Positions 18,288 through 27,652 of a stretch of DNA of 64,000 nucleotides are shown here, piece by piece. The notes below the pieces were generated by a model that saw nothing but the letters and a program-made list of their open reading frames with translations, made no database searches and was not told where the DNA came from. Source of the DNA: Anaeroglomus sp964630775 (lineage in GTDB: Bacteria; Planctomycetota; Phycisphaerae; Sedimentisphaerales; Anaerohalosphaeraceae); NCBI GenBank assembly GCA_964630775.1, contig CAZVYY010000002.1, positions 124,001 to 188,000 on the forward strand. The letters are read 5' to 3'. A program made the translations under genes and the position numbers. Every line of letters starts with the position of its first letter. The stretch's first letter is position 1.

Positions 18288-21200
18288 ATGCGTTTATGTA
18301 TAGTCTTCTTTTTGGGCATGTTTGTGGTGTTTTGTGCTGCGGCGACGATGGATTTATCCGGCGACTGGCAGGTGGCGCTGGATCGGGAGAATCAGGGGTT
18401 TGAGCAGAAATGGTTCGCATCGGAGCTCAAGGATGCCAGGCCGGTGCGTCTGCCCGGCTCGCTGCAGGAGCAGGGACTGGGCGACAGACCCTCGGCAAAG
18501 ACGGCATGGACGACGGGAATCGGCAAGGGATTGTTGTCTGATCCGCGGTTCCAAACCTATATTCAATCCGAAGATTTCAAGAGTCCGTTCTGGCTGACTC
18601 CACTGCGGCATTATGTCGGTGCGGCATGGTATCAGCGGACGATAACCCTTCCCAACAGGGCCTATTCCATTGTTCTGGAACGACCGCATGGGAAAACGAC
18701 GGTCTGGGTGGATGATGTCGAACTGGGTTCATGCGACAGCCTCGGCACGCCGCATGAATATGATATCCATGACATCAAGCCCGGACAGCACCGGCTGACG
18801 ATTTGCGTGGACAACCGGGTCGGCGTTCCGGTGGGGGATGATGCCCACAGTGTGTCCGACCAGACACAGTCCAACTGGAACGGCATTGTCGGCAGAATCG
18901 AAGTGACAACCAGCGATGACTATTCACCATGGATTTTTGACGATGTGCAGATTTATCCCGATGTTGAGGCCAGGGCGATTAAGGTCTGTGTGGATTTGGA
19001 GAATTCACAGGGGACGCTGGGAGGGAAACTGAGGGCATCGGTGCAGGCTGTCGGTACTGACAAGCCGCAAGCCCTGCCGGAGCAAATCATCCCGGTCAGC
19101 TTAAAGGATAAACAAACCCGGATTGAATTTACATACGCCATGGGCAAAGAGGTACGACTCTGGGATGAGTTTTCACCCAATCTCTATACGCTCAAGCTGC
19201 AATTTGAACAGCGCAGCTCAGGAGACGAGTCGTTCAAGAGTCTGTATCAGACGACTTTCGGGATGCGCGAACTGGGCGTCAAGGGGACTCAGTTTGCCAT
19301 CAACGGACGCAGCATCTTTCTGCGGGGGACGCTGGAGTGCTGCATCTTCCCGCTGACGGGGTATCCGCCGACGGATGTGGAGTCATGGAAGAAAATTCTG
19401 CGTGTCTGCAAGGCCCACGGCCTGAATCATATCCGGTTTCATTCGTGGTGCCCGCCGGAAGCGGCCTTTGCAGCAGCCGATGAAATGGGATTTTATTATC
19501 AGGTGGAGGCGTCCTGCTGGGCGGGTTTCGGCGATGGGACAGCGGTGGATGGCTGGATTTACCAGGAAGGGGATCGGATGCTCAGGGCGTACGGCAATCA
19601 CCCGAGCTTTATCCTGATGACGCCCAGCAATGAACCGCATGGCCGGCAGCGGGATGCGTTTCTGGCCAAGCTGATTGATTCCTGGGAAAAGAAAGACAGC
19701 CGTCGTCGCTATACCGCCGGGTCCGGCTGGCCGACGATTGAGGCCAATGATTTTCATGTGGTTCAGGATGTGCGGGTCCAACGGTATCCGACGCTGCGAC
19801 TGAGCGATACACCGCAGACCTTCACCGATTACCGCGACTTCATTAACCGGCACAAAGTGCCCGTCATCAGCCACGAAATCGGCCAATGGTGTGTCTATCC
19901 CAATTTTGCTGAAGTGTGGAAATACAGCGGGACTTTGAAGGGCGGCAATATCGACATTGCCCGTGATATGCTTGAGAAGGCCGGCATGGGATCGCTGGGA
20001 CAGGATTTCCTGATGGCCTCGGGCAAATTCCAGACGCTGCTTTACAAGCATGAAATTGAATCGGCCCTGCGGACGCCGGGCTTTGGCGGTTTTCAACTAC
20101 TGGATCTGCACGACTTTCCCGGGCAGGGGACGGCTCCGGTTGGCGTGCTGGATTGCTTCTGGGAATCCAAGGGGTATGTCACGCCGGAACAGTACCATCG
20201 TTTCTGCGGGCCGACGGTGCCGCTGGCCCGGATGAAAAACCGGGTCTTTACCCATGACCAGACCTTCAAGGCGGTCGTCGATGTGGCTCATTATGGTGCA
20301 TCGGACATCACGGTCGAACCGGTCTGGACCATCCGCAGGGCAAACGGTCAGGTGGCTGCATCGGGCACGTTTGAAAGGAAGATGGTTCCGACCGGCGGCT
20401 TGACTCTGCTGGGTGAGATTGAACTTCCGCTGAACTCATTTACCACGGCACAAAAGCTCAATCTTGAAGTTGCATTGGGCAATGAGACTCCCTCCAATGA
20501 CTGGGATTTCTGGGTCTATCCGGCCAGTGTGGCTGTTGTTGAAGTACCCGACGTACGGATTGCCGAGGAACTGGATGACCAGACTCTCGATATCCTTAAA
20601 CAGGGGGGCAAGGTTCTTCTGACCCCGCCGGCCTATCGGCTCAAGGCCCGCACGCTGGGGACGTTCCGTCCTATCTTCTGGAATCGCATCACCTTTGCTT
20701 CGCAGCCGGAGCACACACTGGGTATTTTATGCGACCCGGGCCACCCGGCCTTTGCGGATTTCCCGACCGATTTTTATTCCAACTGGCAATGGCAGGACCT
20801 GCTGGATCATTCCAAACCGGTGGTTCTGGATGAGCTGGAGGGTTCGATTACCCCCATTGTGCGGTCGATTGACGACTGGAACCTGTGCCGCAAACTGGCG
20901 GTGCTGTTTGAGGTCCATATCGGCAAAGGCAGGCTGCTGCTGTGCAGTATGGATATTCGTAACGACCTCGACAAGCGTCCTGTCGCCCGGCAATTGCGCT
21001 ACAGTTTGCTGCGATATATGGAGTCGGATGCGTTCAAACCGGCCGCTTCGGTTTCTGTTGAGGCCGTGAGAGGATTATTCCAAAAGCCCAGTGCCATGCA
21101 GTCACTTGATGCCAAAGTCGTATTTACCGACAGCCAGGAGCCGGGGTATGAAGGCGGCAAAGCCATTGATGGCGATCCTGCCACGATGTGGCACACGGTA

Positions 21201-21509
21201 TGGACCGGGGATAAAAAACCGTATCCCCACGAAATCCGGATTGAGTTAGCCAAAGACGTCGAAATCTACGGGTTTAACTGTCTGCTTCGTCAGGACGGCA
21301 ATCGCAATGGCCGTGTGGCTGAGTACGAATGTTATATCAGTCCGGATGGCACAACCTGGGGAACGGCCGCCGCCAAAGGGATTCTCAAAGAAGAGCCTGT
21401 GCGTTTTGATAAGCCTGCCAGAGGCCGGTTTTTCCGTTTTGTCGCCCTGAAGGGATACAATAATGATCCCTATGCTTCGATTGCAGAGCTGGATTTGGTC
21501 ATGGAATAA
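18288..21509 (+). CDS. GH2 glycosidase with C-terminal discoidin-like domain, secreted
   Basis: 1073 residues. A signal peptide (about 1-19) is followed by the GH2 sugar-binding domain (DLSGDWQVALD...AWYQRTITLP), an immunoglobulin-like domain and a TIM barrel. The acid/base is Glu449 in PSNEPHG and the nucleophile Glu530 in SHEIGQWC, the expected positions and spacing for the family. Residues about 935-1070 (AIDGDPATMWHT...FFRFVALKGY...IAELDLVME) form an F5/8 type C (discoidin) carbohydrate-binding module. GH2 includes beta-galactosidases, beta-glucuronidases and beta-mannosidases; specificity cannot be set here. GGAGG precedes the ATG. Last gene of the operon. Confidence 0.9.
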   Translation: MRLCIVFFLGMFVVFCAAATMDLSGDWQVALDRENQGFEQKWFASELKDARPVRLPGSLQEQGLGDRPSAKTAWTTGIGKGLLSDPRFQTYIQSEDFKSPFWLTPLRHYVGAAWYQRTITLPNRAYSIVLERPHGKTTVWVDDVELGSCDSLGTPHEYDIHDIKPGQHRLTICVDNRVGVPVGDDAHSVSDQTQSNWNGIVGRIEVTTSDDYSPWIFDDVQIYPDVEARAIKVCVDLENSQGTLGGKLRASVQAVGTDKPQALPEQIIPVSLKDKQTRIEFTYAMGKEVRLWDEFSPNLYTLKLQFEQRSSGDESFKSLYQTTFGMRELGVKGTQFAINGRSIFLRGTLECCIFPLTGYPPTDVESWKKILRVCKAHGLNHIRFHSWCPPEAAFAAADEMGFYYQVEASCWAGFGDGTAVDGWIYQEGDRMLRAYGNHPSFILMTPSNEPHGRQRDAFLAKLIDSWEKKDSRRRYTAGSGWPTIEANDFHVVQDVRVQRYPTLRLSDTPQTFTDYRDFINRHKVPVISHEIGQWCVYPNFAEVWKYSGTLKGGNIDIARDMLEKAGMGSLGQDFLMASGKFQTLLYKHEIESALRTPGFGGFQLLDLHDFPGQGTAPVGVLDCFWESKGYVTPEQYHRFCGPTVPLARMKNRVFTHDQTFKAVVDVAHYGASDITVEPVWTIRRANGQVAASGTFERKMVPTGGLTLLGEIELPLNSFTTAQKLNLEVALGNETPSNDWDFWVYPASVAVVEVPDVRIAEELDDQTLDILKQGGKVLLTPPAYRLKARTLGTFRPIFWNRITFASQPEHTLGILCDPGHPAFADFPTDFYSNWQWQDLLDHSKPVVLDELEGSITPIVRSIDDWNLCRKLAVLFEVHIGKGRLLLCSMDIRNDLDKRPVARQLRYSLLRYMESDAFKPAASVSVEAVRGLFQKPSAMQSLDAKVVFTDSQEPGYEGGKAIDGDPATMWHTVWTGDKKPYPHEIRIELAKDVEIYGFNCLLRQDGNRNGRVAEYECYISPDGTTWGTAAAKGILKEEPVRFDKPARGRFFRFVALKGYNNDPYASIAELDLVME

Positions 21510-21551
21510 AGCAAAAACAGGACAGATTCGGATTTCGATTGTCAATAGAGG

Positions 21552-21580
21552 TTGACAGCCTGATGCGATATGGCGATAAT
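21552..21580 (+). promoter_or_regulatory. Near-consensus sigma-70 promoter
   Basis: TTGACA, a 17-bp spacer and GATAAT, with transcription expected to begin about 50 bp before the small Cys-rich gene. Confidence 0.75.
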
Positions 21581-21636
21581 GTTCACTATGAAAGGGAGAC
21601 TGTTCAATAGTAGGCTTAATCCGAAAGGAGGTCACT

Positions 21637-21849
21637 ATGACCGCACCAAAAGAGGGTATGTCATGTCAGTATTGTATGTATTTTGAAAAAGTCGGACAAG
21701 GTTATGGCGACTGTCACCGTTATGCTCCCCGGCCGAATTCCTGCTTTTATGTCCCGCGGGCAGAAGGTGTTGGTTCGATTAAGACCGACATCCACTGGCC
21801 CAAGGTCTTCGATGCCAACTGGTGCGGAGAATTTCAGATCAAACAGTAA
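21637..21849 (+). CDS. 70-residue cysteine-rich protein, conserved-looking hypothetical
   Basis: Short gene with AGGAGG before the ATG and a near-consensus promoter. The five cysteines (10, 13, 26, 36, 63) sit in SCQYCMYF, GDCHRYAP, NSCFYVP and NWCGEF. The CxxC...C...WCGE pattern and the HWPKV segment resemble small bacterial proteins suspected to bind a metal or iron-sulfur cluster; I know no demonstrated function. It is monocistronic: the next gene is convergent and ends 3 bp from its stop codon. Confidence 0.82.
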   Translation: MTAPKEGMSCQYCMYFEKVGQGYGDCHRYAPRPNSCFYVPRAEGVGSIKTDIHWPKVFDANWCGEFQIKQ

Positions 21850-21851
21850 CG

Positions 21852-22571
21852 CTATATTTTGTAATAGAGGAAATCCGGCAGGGTCTTTTGTATCCAGGCA
21901 ATCAATCGCCAGCGGCGGGTGATGTAGGCATGTTTTTTCTTTTTGCAGATGGCCTGGTAAATCTGCCGGGCGGCTTTATCCACCGGGGCACGCCAGAACA
22001 CATAATCGCCCTGGGCCATGGCCGTATCGACGAAGCCGGGCTGAATGTCGGTGATGGTAATGTCCCGTTTTTCGTGGCGAACCTTGTGGCGGAGGCCTTC
22101 GAGATAAGTTGACAAAAATGCCTTGGAGGCTGGATAGGTTGGGACATACCGGCTGCCCCGTAACGCGGCGATGGAGGAGATGCCGACTAAGTGGCCGTGA
22201 CCCTGCCTGAAAAAGACATGCATGGCGGCGTTGGCGATGGCGACACAGCCGCTGACATTGACGGCGATAATAGTCTGATCGATGGTCCAGTCCAGTTGCT
22301 CATTGCGTTTGCCGGTGCCGGAATTGACAATCACCAGGTCCACCCCGCCCATTTTTTCCACCATGGCATTGAAGATGGTCCGGGCCTGTTCGGGTTTGGA
22401 GATATCCATAAACTCTGCCAGATAAGAGTTCGGCCGGGAGACGCGAAGCTCTTCCAGCAGGTCCACCCGTCGGCCTGTGATGCCGACATAGTATCCGTTG
22501 TCAGCCAGTATTTCCGCCAGTCCCCGGCCAATGCCGGACGTTGCACCGATAATAATTGCTTTGGGATTCAT
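21852..22571 (-). CDS. SDR family NAD(P)-dependent oxidoreductase
   Basis: 239 residues of the classical short-chain dehydrogenase fold. The cofactor loop is GATSGIG (residues 9-15), the NSG segment stands at 83-85, and the catalytic residues are Ser132/133, Tyr146 and Lys150 in YPASK. GITGRR after the second strand, with Arg residues, suggests NADPH preference. The substrate is unknown. It lies 53 bp downstream of the HDOD-kinase gene on the same strand and may be read through from it, but a functional link is not evident. Confidence 0.92.
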   Translation of the reverse strand: MNPKAIIIGATSGIGRGLAEILADNGYYVGITGRRVDLLEELRVSRPNSYLAEFMDISKPEQARTIFNAMVEKMGGVDLVIVNSGTGKRNEQLDWTIDQTIIAVNVSGCVAIANAAMHVFFRQGHGHLVGISSIAALRGSRYVPTYPASKAFLSTYLEGLRHKVRHEKRDITITDIQPGFVDTAMAQGDYVFWRAPVDKAARQIYQAICKKKKHAYITRRWRLIAWIQKTLPDFLYYKI

Positions 22572-22624
22572 GACGGCAGTGTAATGGATTTAAGTCGGGA
22601 TGAAAAGAAAAATGCGGAATTCGG

Positions 22625-24847
22625 CTACACCCGCGGCAGGCGGACGGTGACGATGGTGCCTTTGCCGGGGGTGCTTTCCAGACGGAGAAAGGCGTTGTTG
22701 AGCGACAGCAGCCGCTGGGCGTGCGCCAGCCCCATGCCGCGTTTGCGTCCGGCCGGCTTGGCTGAAAAGAACGGTTTGGCGGCCTGCCGCAAGGTCGTCT
22801 CATCCATACCGCAGCCGGAGTCGATGATGCGGATTTCGACGAGGTTGTTTTCGTTCAAGACATGCCCTTCAATCGTGATGGGGCCGCTGTCCTGGCCGGT
22901 GTATGATTCCAGGGCATTGGACAGGATGTGGCCTAATGCCTGGATGACCTGGGTTTTGTCCACGAAGACATCAGGCATTTGCTCGATATCTTTCCGTGTG
23001 ACCGCCAGTTGCGGCAGATTATGGAGCCGAGCGGTTTTTTCGATTGCTTCCGACACCAGTGCCGCCGGTGCGACCAGGTGCTTATAGGGTTCGCGCGGGC
23101 GGGCAAAGCTCATCAGGTCGGTGATTATGTCCGAGATATCCTGGGTACGCTGGAAAATCTGCTCGAGAATCTGCTTTTTGTTTGTGTCGCTTTCCGACTG
23201 CATCAGCAGTTGGGCGCGACCGGAAATCACCGCCAGCGGATTGTTCAGTTCATGGGCGGCACCGGCGGCCATTTCCGCCACAGCCGACAGTGAGCGGGCT
23301 TCGGTGAGGTCCCGGTCGGCGGTGCGAAGCTTGTCCATCAAATCCACCAGCCGCTCGGTCTGTTCCCGCTGGGCACGGAAGGCTTTGCTGGCTGAAATCG
23401 CGGCGGCCCCAATCGAACAGAGCATCTGCAGGGTTTCGCTCGGCAGGTCGGTATCACTTTCGAACAGAGCCGCTGCGACGGGTTTTCCCGACAGCAGCAG
23501 CGGGGCCGCAAGGGTTCGCGCCGGGGCCAGCCGACGGGTCTGTTCGATGCACCATCCGAAGGCTTCGGCGGCGGCTATAATTTTGAATCCTTCACCGAAA
23601 GGATTGATTTTCAGATTGACTGTGTCGGGGATCGCAAGCAGAGCGGCTTCTGCGATGCCGTCTGCGTCGGCTATCGTAATCTCAGCCGGGTCTGTCTGCT
23701 GTTCGGGCCACAGCAGGATGAGTGCCGAGCCGGTGTGCAGGGTCTTTTGCAGGCATACCGCAAATTGGCCGGCGACCTGGTCGGGACTGCTGCCTGTGGA
23801 TAGTGTGTTTAAAAACTGCTGAACGGGGTCGGCAAACAAGGCCGCGTCGAAACTGCGGCGGCTTTGCCGGGCCATGGAACTGTTGTCGCGAGCCAGTTGC
23901 GCTGCGGCCAGATGAATCATTTCGTAGTAGTCCTGTGCCCGGTCCCTATTGCTTAAGCCCAGCGGCTTGCTTTTCTGTTCGACCTGCTCGGGCAACCGGG
24001 CCATGATCTGGCTGATCTGCTGAGCGTTTAAGCCCAGCAGCTTAGCCAGCAGGGTATCCTGTTCGGGTGTTTCATAACTGCCGGACTGGCCGATGCCGGA
24101 TTTGCGGGCCAGTTCGTCGGCCAGCATAGTAACCATGACCAGCCTGCCATAGGGCATTTCCGATAAGATACGCGGGTCGGCGTGATGCAGCCATATCGCC
24201 TGGACAATCGGTTCTGGCAGACGCCATTTTTCGGCCAGGCGTTTGCCCAGCAGGGCGTGAGTCAGGCCGAGATTGTCCTGTTCGACGGTGGTGAGATTTT
24301 GTTTTTTCTGGGCGGCCTGCAGGACAAGCTGCTCAAAGCTTTTGGGCATGACCTCATCGAGAGCGGTCTTGCCGATATCATGGAGCAGACCGGCGGTAAA
24401 AGCCAGCTTGCGTTCGGTTTCATCGAGGGCCAGCTCGGCGATCAGCGATGCACAGCAGGCTGTCGCAAGGGCATGCAGCGCCATCTGGCGCCGGGGCAGG
24501 GGACGGGTGCTGTCGATATCGGTCGGACAGTCAAAAGCCTGGACTACTTTGACCGACAGGACGGCATCGCGCAATGCCGGGGAAGGCAGTTGGTCGATGA
24601 CCTCGGCCAGGGGTTTGGAGCCATCGGCGCCCCGAATTCCAATACGTGCGGCCAGGGCCAGCACGCTGGCGGTCATGGCACTGTCGGCTTCGATAATCTG
24701 TGCCAGTTCGCCGATCTGGAAAGGCTCTTTGAGGACACAGGGCAGGATTCCCGCTGCAACCTGCGGCAGAGTGGACAGAGTATTCAATTGGCGTATGATC
24801 AGCTCGACCTGACGCGCCATGGATGTTTTATCTACCGATTCCGACAT
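22625..24847 (-). CDS. HDOD-domain sensor histidine kinase
   Basis: 740 residues, no membrane segment, so cytoplasmic. Order: HDOD domain (about 20-260), with the degenerate HD-like LAFTAGLLHDIGKTALDE and later LLGKRLAEKWRLPEPIVQAIWLHH; a GAF-like region (about 350-495); a coiled segment; a HisKA dimerisation helix with the phospho-acceptor His532 in AAHELNNPLAVI; and a HATPase domain with SNALESYT (N box), DSGCGMDETT and RGMGLAHAQRLL (G boxes). HDOD domains are regulatory and usually sense through protein partners. The HTH-receiver gene lies just upstream, with four bases between its stop and this start, so the two form a two-component pair. Confidence 0.92.
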   Translation of the reverse strand: MSESVDKTSMARQVELIIRQLNTLSTLPQVAAGILPCVLKEPFQIGELAQIIEADSAMTASVLALAARIGIRGADGSKPLAEVIDQLPSPALRDAVLSVKVVQAFDCPTDIDSTRPLPRRQMALHALATACCASLIAELALDETERKLAFTAGLLHDIGKTALDEVMPKSFEQLVLQAAQKKQNLTTVEQDNLGLTHALLGKRLAEKWRLPEPIVQAIWLHHADPRILSEMPYGRLVMVTMLADELARKSGIGQSGSYETPEQDTLLAKLLGLNAQQISQIMARLPEQVEQKSKPLGLSNRDRAQDYYEMIHLAAAQLARDNSSMARQSRRSFDAALFADPVQQFLNTLSTGSSPDQVAGQFAVCLQKTLHTGSALILLWPEQQTDPAEITIADADGIAEAALLAIPDTVNLKINPFGEGFKIIAAAEAFGWCIEQTRRLAPARTLAAPLLLSGKPVAAALFESDTDLPSETLQMLCSIGAAAISASKAFRAQREQTERLVDLMDKLRTADRDLTEARSLSAVAEMAAGAAHELNNPLAVISGRAQLLMQSESDTNKKQILEQIFQRTQDISDIITDLMSFARPREPYKHLVAPAALVSEAIEKTARLHNLPQLAVTRKDIEQMPDVFVDKTQVIQALGHILSNALESYTGQDSGPITIEGHVLNENNLVEIRIIDSGCGMDETTLRQAAKPFFSAKPAGRKRGMGLAHAQRLLSLNNAFLRLESTPGKGTIVTVRLPRV

Positions 24848-24850
24848 GGA

Positions 24851-25426
24851 CTACGCTTGCGATAAACGGGCCAGTTTATCAACCAGTTCAGCGATGTTAA
24901 AGGGCTTCTTGATAAAATCTGCCGCGCCCGAATGCAGCAGTTCATCGATTTCACTCTGGTTGACGACACCGCTGACGATAATAATCTGGGTGTTGGAGAA
25001 ATCGGGATTCTTCTTGATGGTCCGACAGACGATATTGCCGTTGACATCGGGCAGCATATAGTCCAGCAGGATGACGTCCGGCCGGAACTGCTGCGTCATC
25101 AGGCCCGCGTCGTAACCGCTGGATGCGGTACGCACTTCAAATCGGCCGTCTCGTGTCAGCACATCCACCAGCAGCTCAACGATTTCGGTATCATCATCGA
25201 CGATGAGCACTTTCTTTTTGCCTGCAATAGACAAGTTGGCCAGCGGGATGTTATTTTCTTTCATGAATTTAATCAGACTCTCCCGCGGGATGCGACGGAA
25301 CTTCGAGCCGGGGACGCGAAACCCTTCCAGTTTGCCGGCGTCAAAACAGCGAATAATGGTTTGCTGGCTGACCTTGCAGATATCAGCGGCTTCACCGGTA
25401 GTAAATAAATCTTTAATTTTTTCCAT
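24851..25426 (-). CDS. Response regulator: excisionase-like HTH fused to receiver domain
   Basis: 191 residues with an inverted domain order. The N-terminal MerR / excisionase-type helix-turn-helix (FTTGEAADICKVSQQTIIRCFDAGKLEGFRV) is followed by a CheY-type receiver with acidic pocket VLIVDDDTE, phospho-acceptor Asp122 in LLDYMLPD, and KKPF near the end. Phosphorylation by the adjacent HDOD kinase would presumably control DNA binding by the N-terminal domain. The start at 25426 was chosen because GGAGAG lies at the right spacing; the ATG five codons upstream lacks a ribosome site. Confidence 0.9.
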   Translation of the reverse strand: MEKIKDLFTTGEAADICKVSQQTIIRCFDAGKLEGFRVPGSKFRRIPRESLIKFMKENNIPLANLSIAGKKKVLIVDDDTEIVELLVDVLTRDGRFEVRTASSGYDAGLMTQQFRPDVILLDYMLPDVNGNIVCRTIKKNPDFSNTQIIIVSGVVNQSEIDELLHSGAADFIKKPFNIAELVDKLARLSQA

Positions 25427-25547
25427 CCTTTGGCTCTCCATAATGACCGAATATGACCCAGTTTCTTTGTTTTGCCTATTTTAACTGTCGGGCTGGCAAG
25501 AAGTCAAGGATTAAAAAACACGAAAAATAGTCAAAATATAAAAATTT

Positions 25548-26483
25548 TTATCGGAGTTCTTTGCCGGGCTGAATAGGGAGTTGGATACTCTTCTTTCGAA
25601 ATGTCAGGGGAGTCAGGCCTGTGTACTTCTTAAATACGCGACAAAAAAAGAAGGGATTTTCGTATCCGCATCGGGCAGCGATCTCTTTCCCCTGCAAATG
25701 GGAACAGCGGAGCAGGGTCTTGGCGGCCTCGATACGAAGCTGCTGCTGATACATGGTCGGGGAGATTTGAAACGTTTGTTTGAACAGGCGGAAAAAATAG
25801 CCTTTTGACATCCCGGCGGATTTGGCGAGCGTTTCAATCGACAAAGGTTCAGAGTAGTGGCTTTCGATATAGCATTTTGCCTGGTGGATGCGGTGGTCCT
25901 GAGTTTCAGCGACTGATTTCTGCTGCTGGCTGAAATCGATGAGAAAATCGAATATCCGTCCGAGTGTTTTTTGTCGCAGGTAATAGGAGTAGTCGGAAGG
26001 ACTGTTGGCAAAATCAGTGAGTTGAATCAGCAGGGAGTTAAGGTGGTTGGTTTTATCTTCGGAAAGCTGCAGATGGTCGCCCAGTGATACGGGTAATCCT
26101 GAGTACAATGACAGCAGTTGATCAAAGGGGATACACAGCGATGTTCCTGACTGCGATTCGTAAGCGAAGGTAATCTCGGAATATACGGCGGTTTTGCGGC
26201 AGGTGACAAAATCATGCGGCTGGCCGGGCCAGACCAGCACGAGTGTGCCTGGAATTGTGGAAATTATTTTACCACATCTGGAATAACCGCCCTGATGACG
26301 GGTGTAAAGGACCAGATGATAGAGGTCGTGTATATGTTCGCAAAAGGTCTTTCGGTCTCCAACCGGGGCATCCTGATGAATGGCGGTATGATGAAGACTT
26401 GGGTAAAAAGTCTGTCCCTGTTCCTGGATGGCCAGGAGCTGACAGTCTGTTCGGCGGCTTTGTGTTTTTACATAACGCAGCAT
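25548..26483 (-). CDS. AraC-family transcriptional regulator
   Basis: 311 residues. The N-terminal cupin-like sensor (about 45-150, with HIHDLYHLVLY and GTLVLVWPGQPHDF) should bind an effector sugar, and the C-terminal double helix-turn-helix (about 205-300) includes LSIETLAKSAGMSKGYFFRLFK and IAARCGYENPFFFCRVFKKYTG. It is divergent from the UroD2-DUF6807-ThuA-pseudopilin-Gfo operon, and a 21-bp direct repeat lies between the two start codons, so it most likely controls that operon. No ribosome site is visible before the ATG at 26483, and the operator begins eight bases upstream of it, which leaves room for self-repression. Confidence 0.92.
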   Translation of the reverse strand: MLRYVKTQSRRTDCQLLAIQEQGQTFYPSLHHTAIHQDAPVGDRKTFCEHIHDLYHLVLYTRHQGGYSRCGKIISTIPGTLVLVWPGQPHDFVTCRKTAVYSEITFAYESQSGTSLCIPFDQLLSLYSGLPVSLGDHLQLSEDKTNHLNSLLIQLTDFANSPSDYSYYLRQKTLGRIFDFLIDFSQQQKSVAETQDHRIHQAKCYIESHYSEPLSIETLAKSAGMSKGYFFRLFKQTFQISPTMYQQQLRIEAAKTLLRCSHLQGKEIAARCGYENPFFFCRVFKKYTGLTPLTFRKKSIQLPIQPGKELR

Positions 26484-26490
26484 AGGTCAC

Positions 26491-26520
26491 GATTGTGCAA
26501 TAATATAAGATGATTGTGCA
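26491..26520 (+). promoter_or_regulatory. Direct-repeat operator for the AraC regulator
   Basis: Two identical copies of GATTGTGCA (26491-26499 and 26512-26520) with a 21-bp period, two helical turns, as expected for the two HTH units of an AraC dimer. The downstream copy ends exactly where the -35 of the facing operon begins. Confidence 0.7.
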
Positions 26521-26549
26521 TTTTCTTCAAGCAATTAGTTGATTATAAT
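26521..26549 (+). promoter_or_regulatory. Activator-dependent promoter of the UroD2 operon
   Basis: Poor -35 TTTTCT, a 17-bp spacer and a perfect -10 TATAAT. A weak -35 directly next to an AraC half-site is the arrangement of class II activation. Confidence 0.6.
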
Positions 26550-26587
26550 GTAATTTATATAAATATACGAATTTAGGATGGAGAAAC

Positions 26588-27652
26588 ATGACAAATAAGC
26601 AATGGCAGCTTTTGCTGGAGCTGATTGAGGGTAAGCAGTTTGCGAGCACTCCTGTTGGATTCATTATTGACAGCCCCTGGATTCCCGGCTGGGCAGGGAT
26701 TAGCACGCTGGATTATTTTACCTCCGACACGCTTTGGTTTGATGCGAATTTAAAAGCGTTGCGACAGTTTCCTCAAGCCCTGTTTTTACCGGGATTCTGG
26801 TCGGAATACGGGATGTGTACGGAACCCTCGGCTTTTGGGGCCAAATGCACCTGGCATGAAAATGAGCTGCCTTTTGCCGATAAAATCATTCATAGCCTGG
26901 ATGATATTGACCGTTTGAATTGTCCGGACCCGAAAAAGGATGGTCTGGCTCCGTTTGTGCTCAAACGTCTTGCCCGCTATCGACAACCAATCGAAGCCGA
27001 GGGGCATGCGATTCGTTTTGCGGTGGCTCGCGGGCCGCTGAATGTGGCTTCATTTCTCATGGGGACGACGGAATTTCTGATTGGTCTTCGGACTGAGCCG
27101 GAGAAAACCCATAAGCTGCTTTCGATGATTACGGAATATTTATGCCGATGGCTGCAGGTGCAGAAAGCGGCCTTTGATTCGATTGACGGTATTTTGGTCC
27201 TGGATGATATTGTGGGTTTCTGTGGGGAGCCGGATTTTCTTGAGTTCGCTAAACCCTATCTCCAGCAAGTATTTAACGCCTTTCCTGCCGCGATAAAGTT
27301 CTTTCATAATGACGCGGATGGCCGGGTTTGCGCACCGCATTTGCCTGATTTGGGAGTGAATCTGTTCAATTTCAGCTTTCTGCATTCGCTGACAGAAATG
27401 AAGGAATGGACGCATAATCAGGTCGTTTTGGTCGGCAATCTACCGCCGCGTGATACGCTTGCGCTGGGTTCCGCGGAGGAGGTGTTCCGGCAGGTACAGG
27501 AAACGATCAGCTCGGTTTCCGATAAAACCCGAATTTTATTATCTGCCGGAGGAGGGATGCCGGATGGCGTCCGCACAGAAAATATTACCGCTTTTTTGCA
27601 TGCAGTGGAGTGCAAACAAGTTAATGTTCTGTCAGGAGCCGACGTTAAATGA
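26588..27652 (+). CDS. UroD-superfamily protein 2
   Basis: 354 residues related to URO-D-like proteins but diverged. The N-terminus (MTNKQWQLLLELIEGKQ...PVGFIIDSPWIPGWAGI) keeps the family layout, and the barrel includes GILVLDDIVGFCGEPDF and FFHNDADGRV. The His-x-Cys of methyltransferases is here His240-Asn-Asp242, and the distal motif is LLSAGGGMPDGV, so the classical zinc site is not retained. First gene of a five-gene operon; it overlaps the next gene by 4 bp (ATGA). The substrate is unknown; the operon content suggests a modified sugar. Confidence 0.8.
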   Translation: MTNKQWQLLLELIEGKQFASTPVGFIIDSPWIPGWAGISTLDYFTSDTLWFDANLKALRQFPQALFLPGFWSEYGMCTEPSAFGAKCTWHENELPFADKIIHSLDDIDRLNCPDPKKDGLAPFVLKRLARYRQPIEAEGHAIRFAVARGPLNVASFLMGTTEFLIGLRTEPEKTHKLLSMITEYLCRWLQVQKAAFDSIDGILVLDDIVGFCGEPDFLEFAKPYLQQVFNAFPAAIKFFHNDADGRVCAPHLPDLGVNLFNFSFLHSLTEMKEWTHNQVVLVGNLPPRDTLALGSAEEVFRQVQETISSVSDKTRILLSAGGGMPDGVRTENITAFLHAVECKQVNVLSGADVK

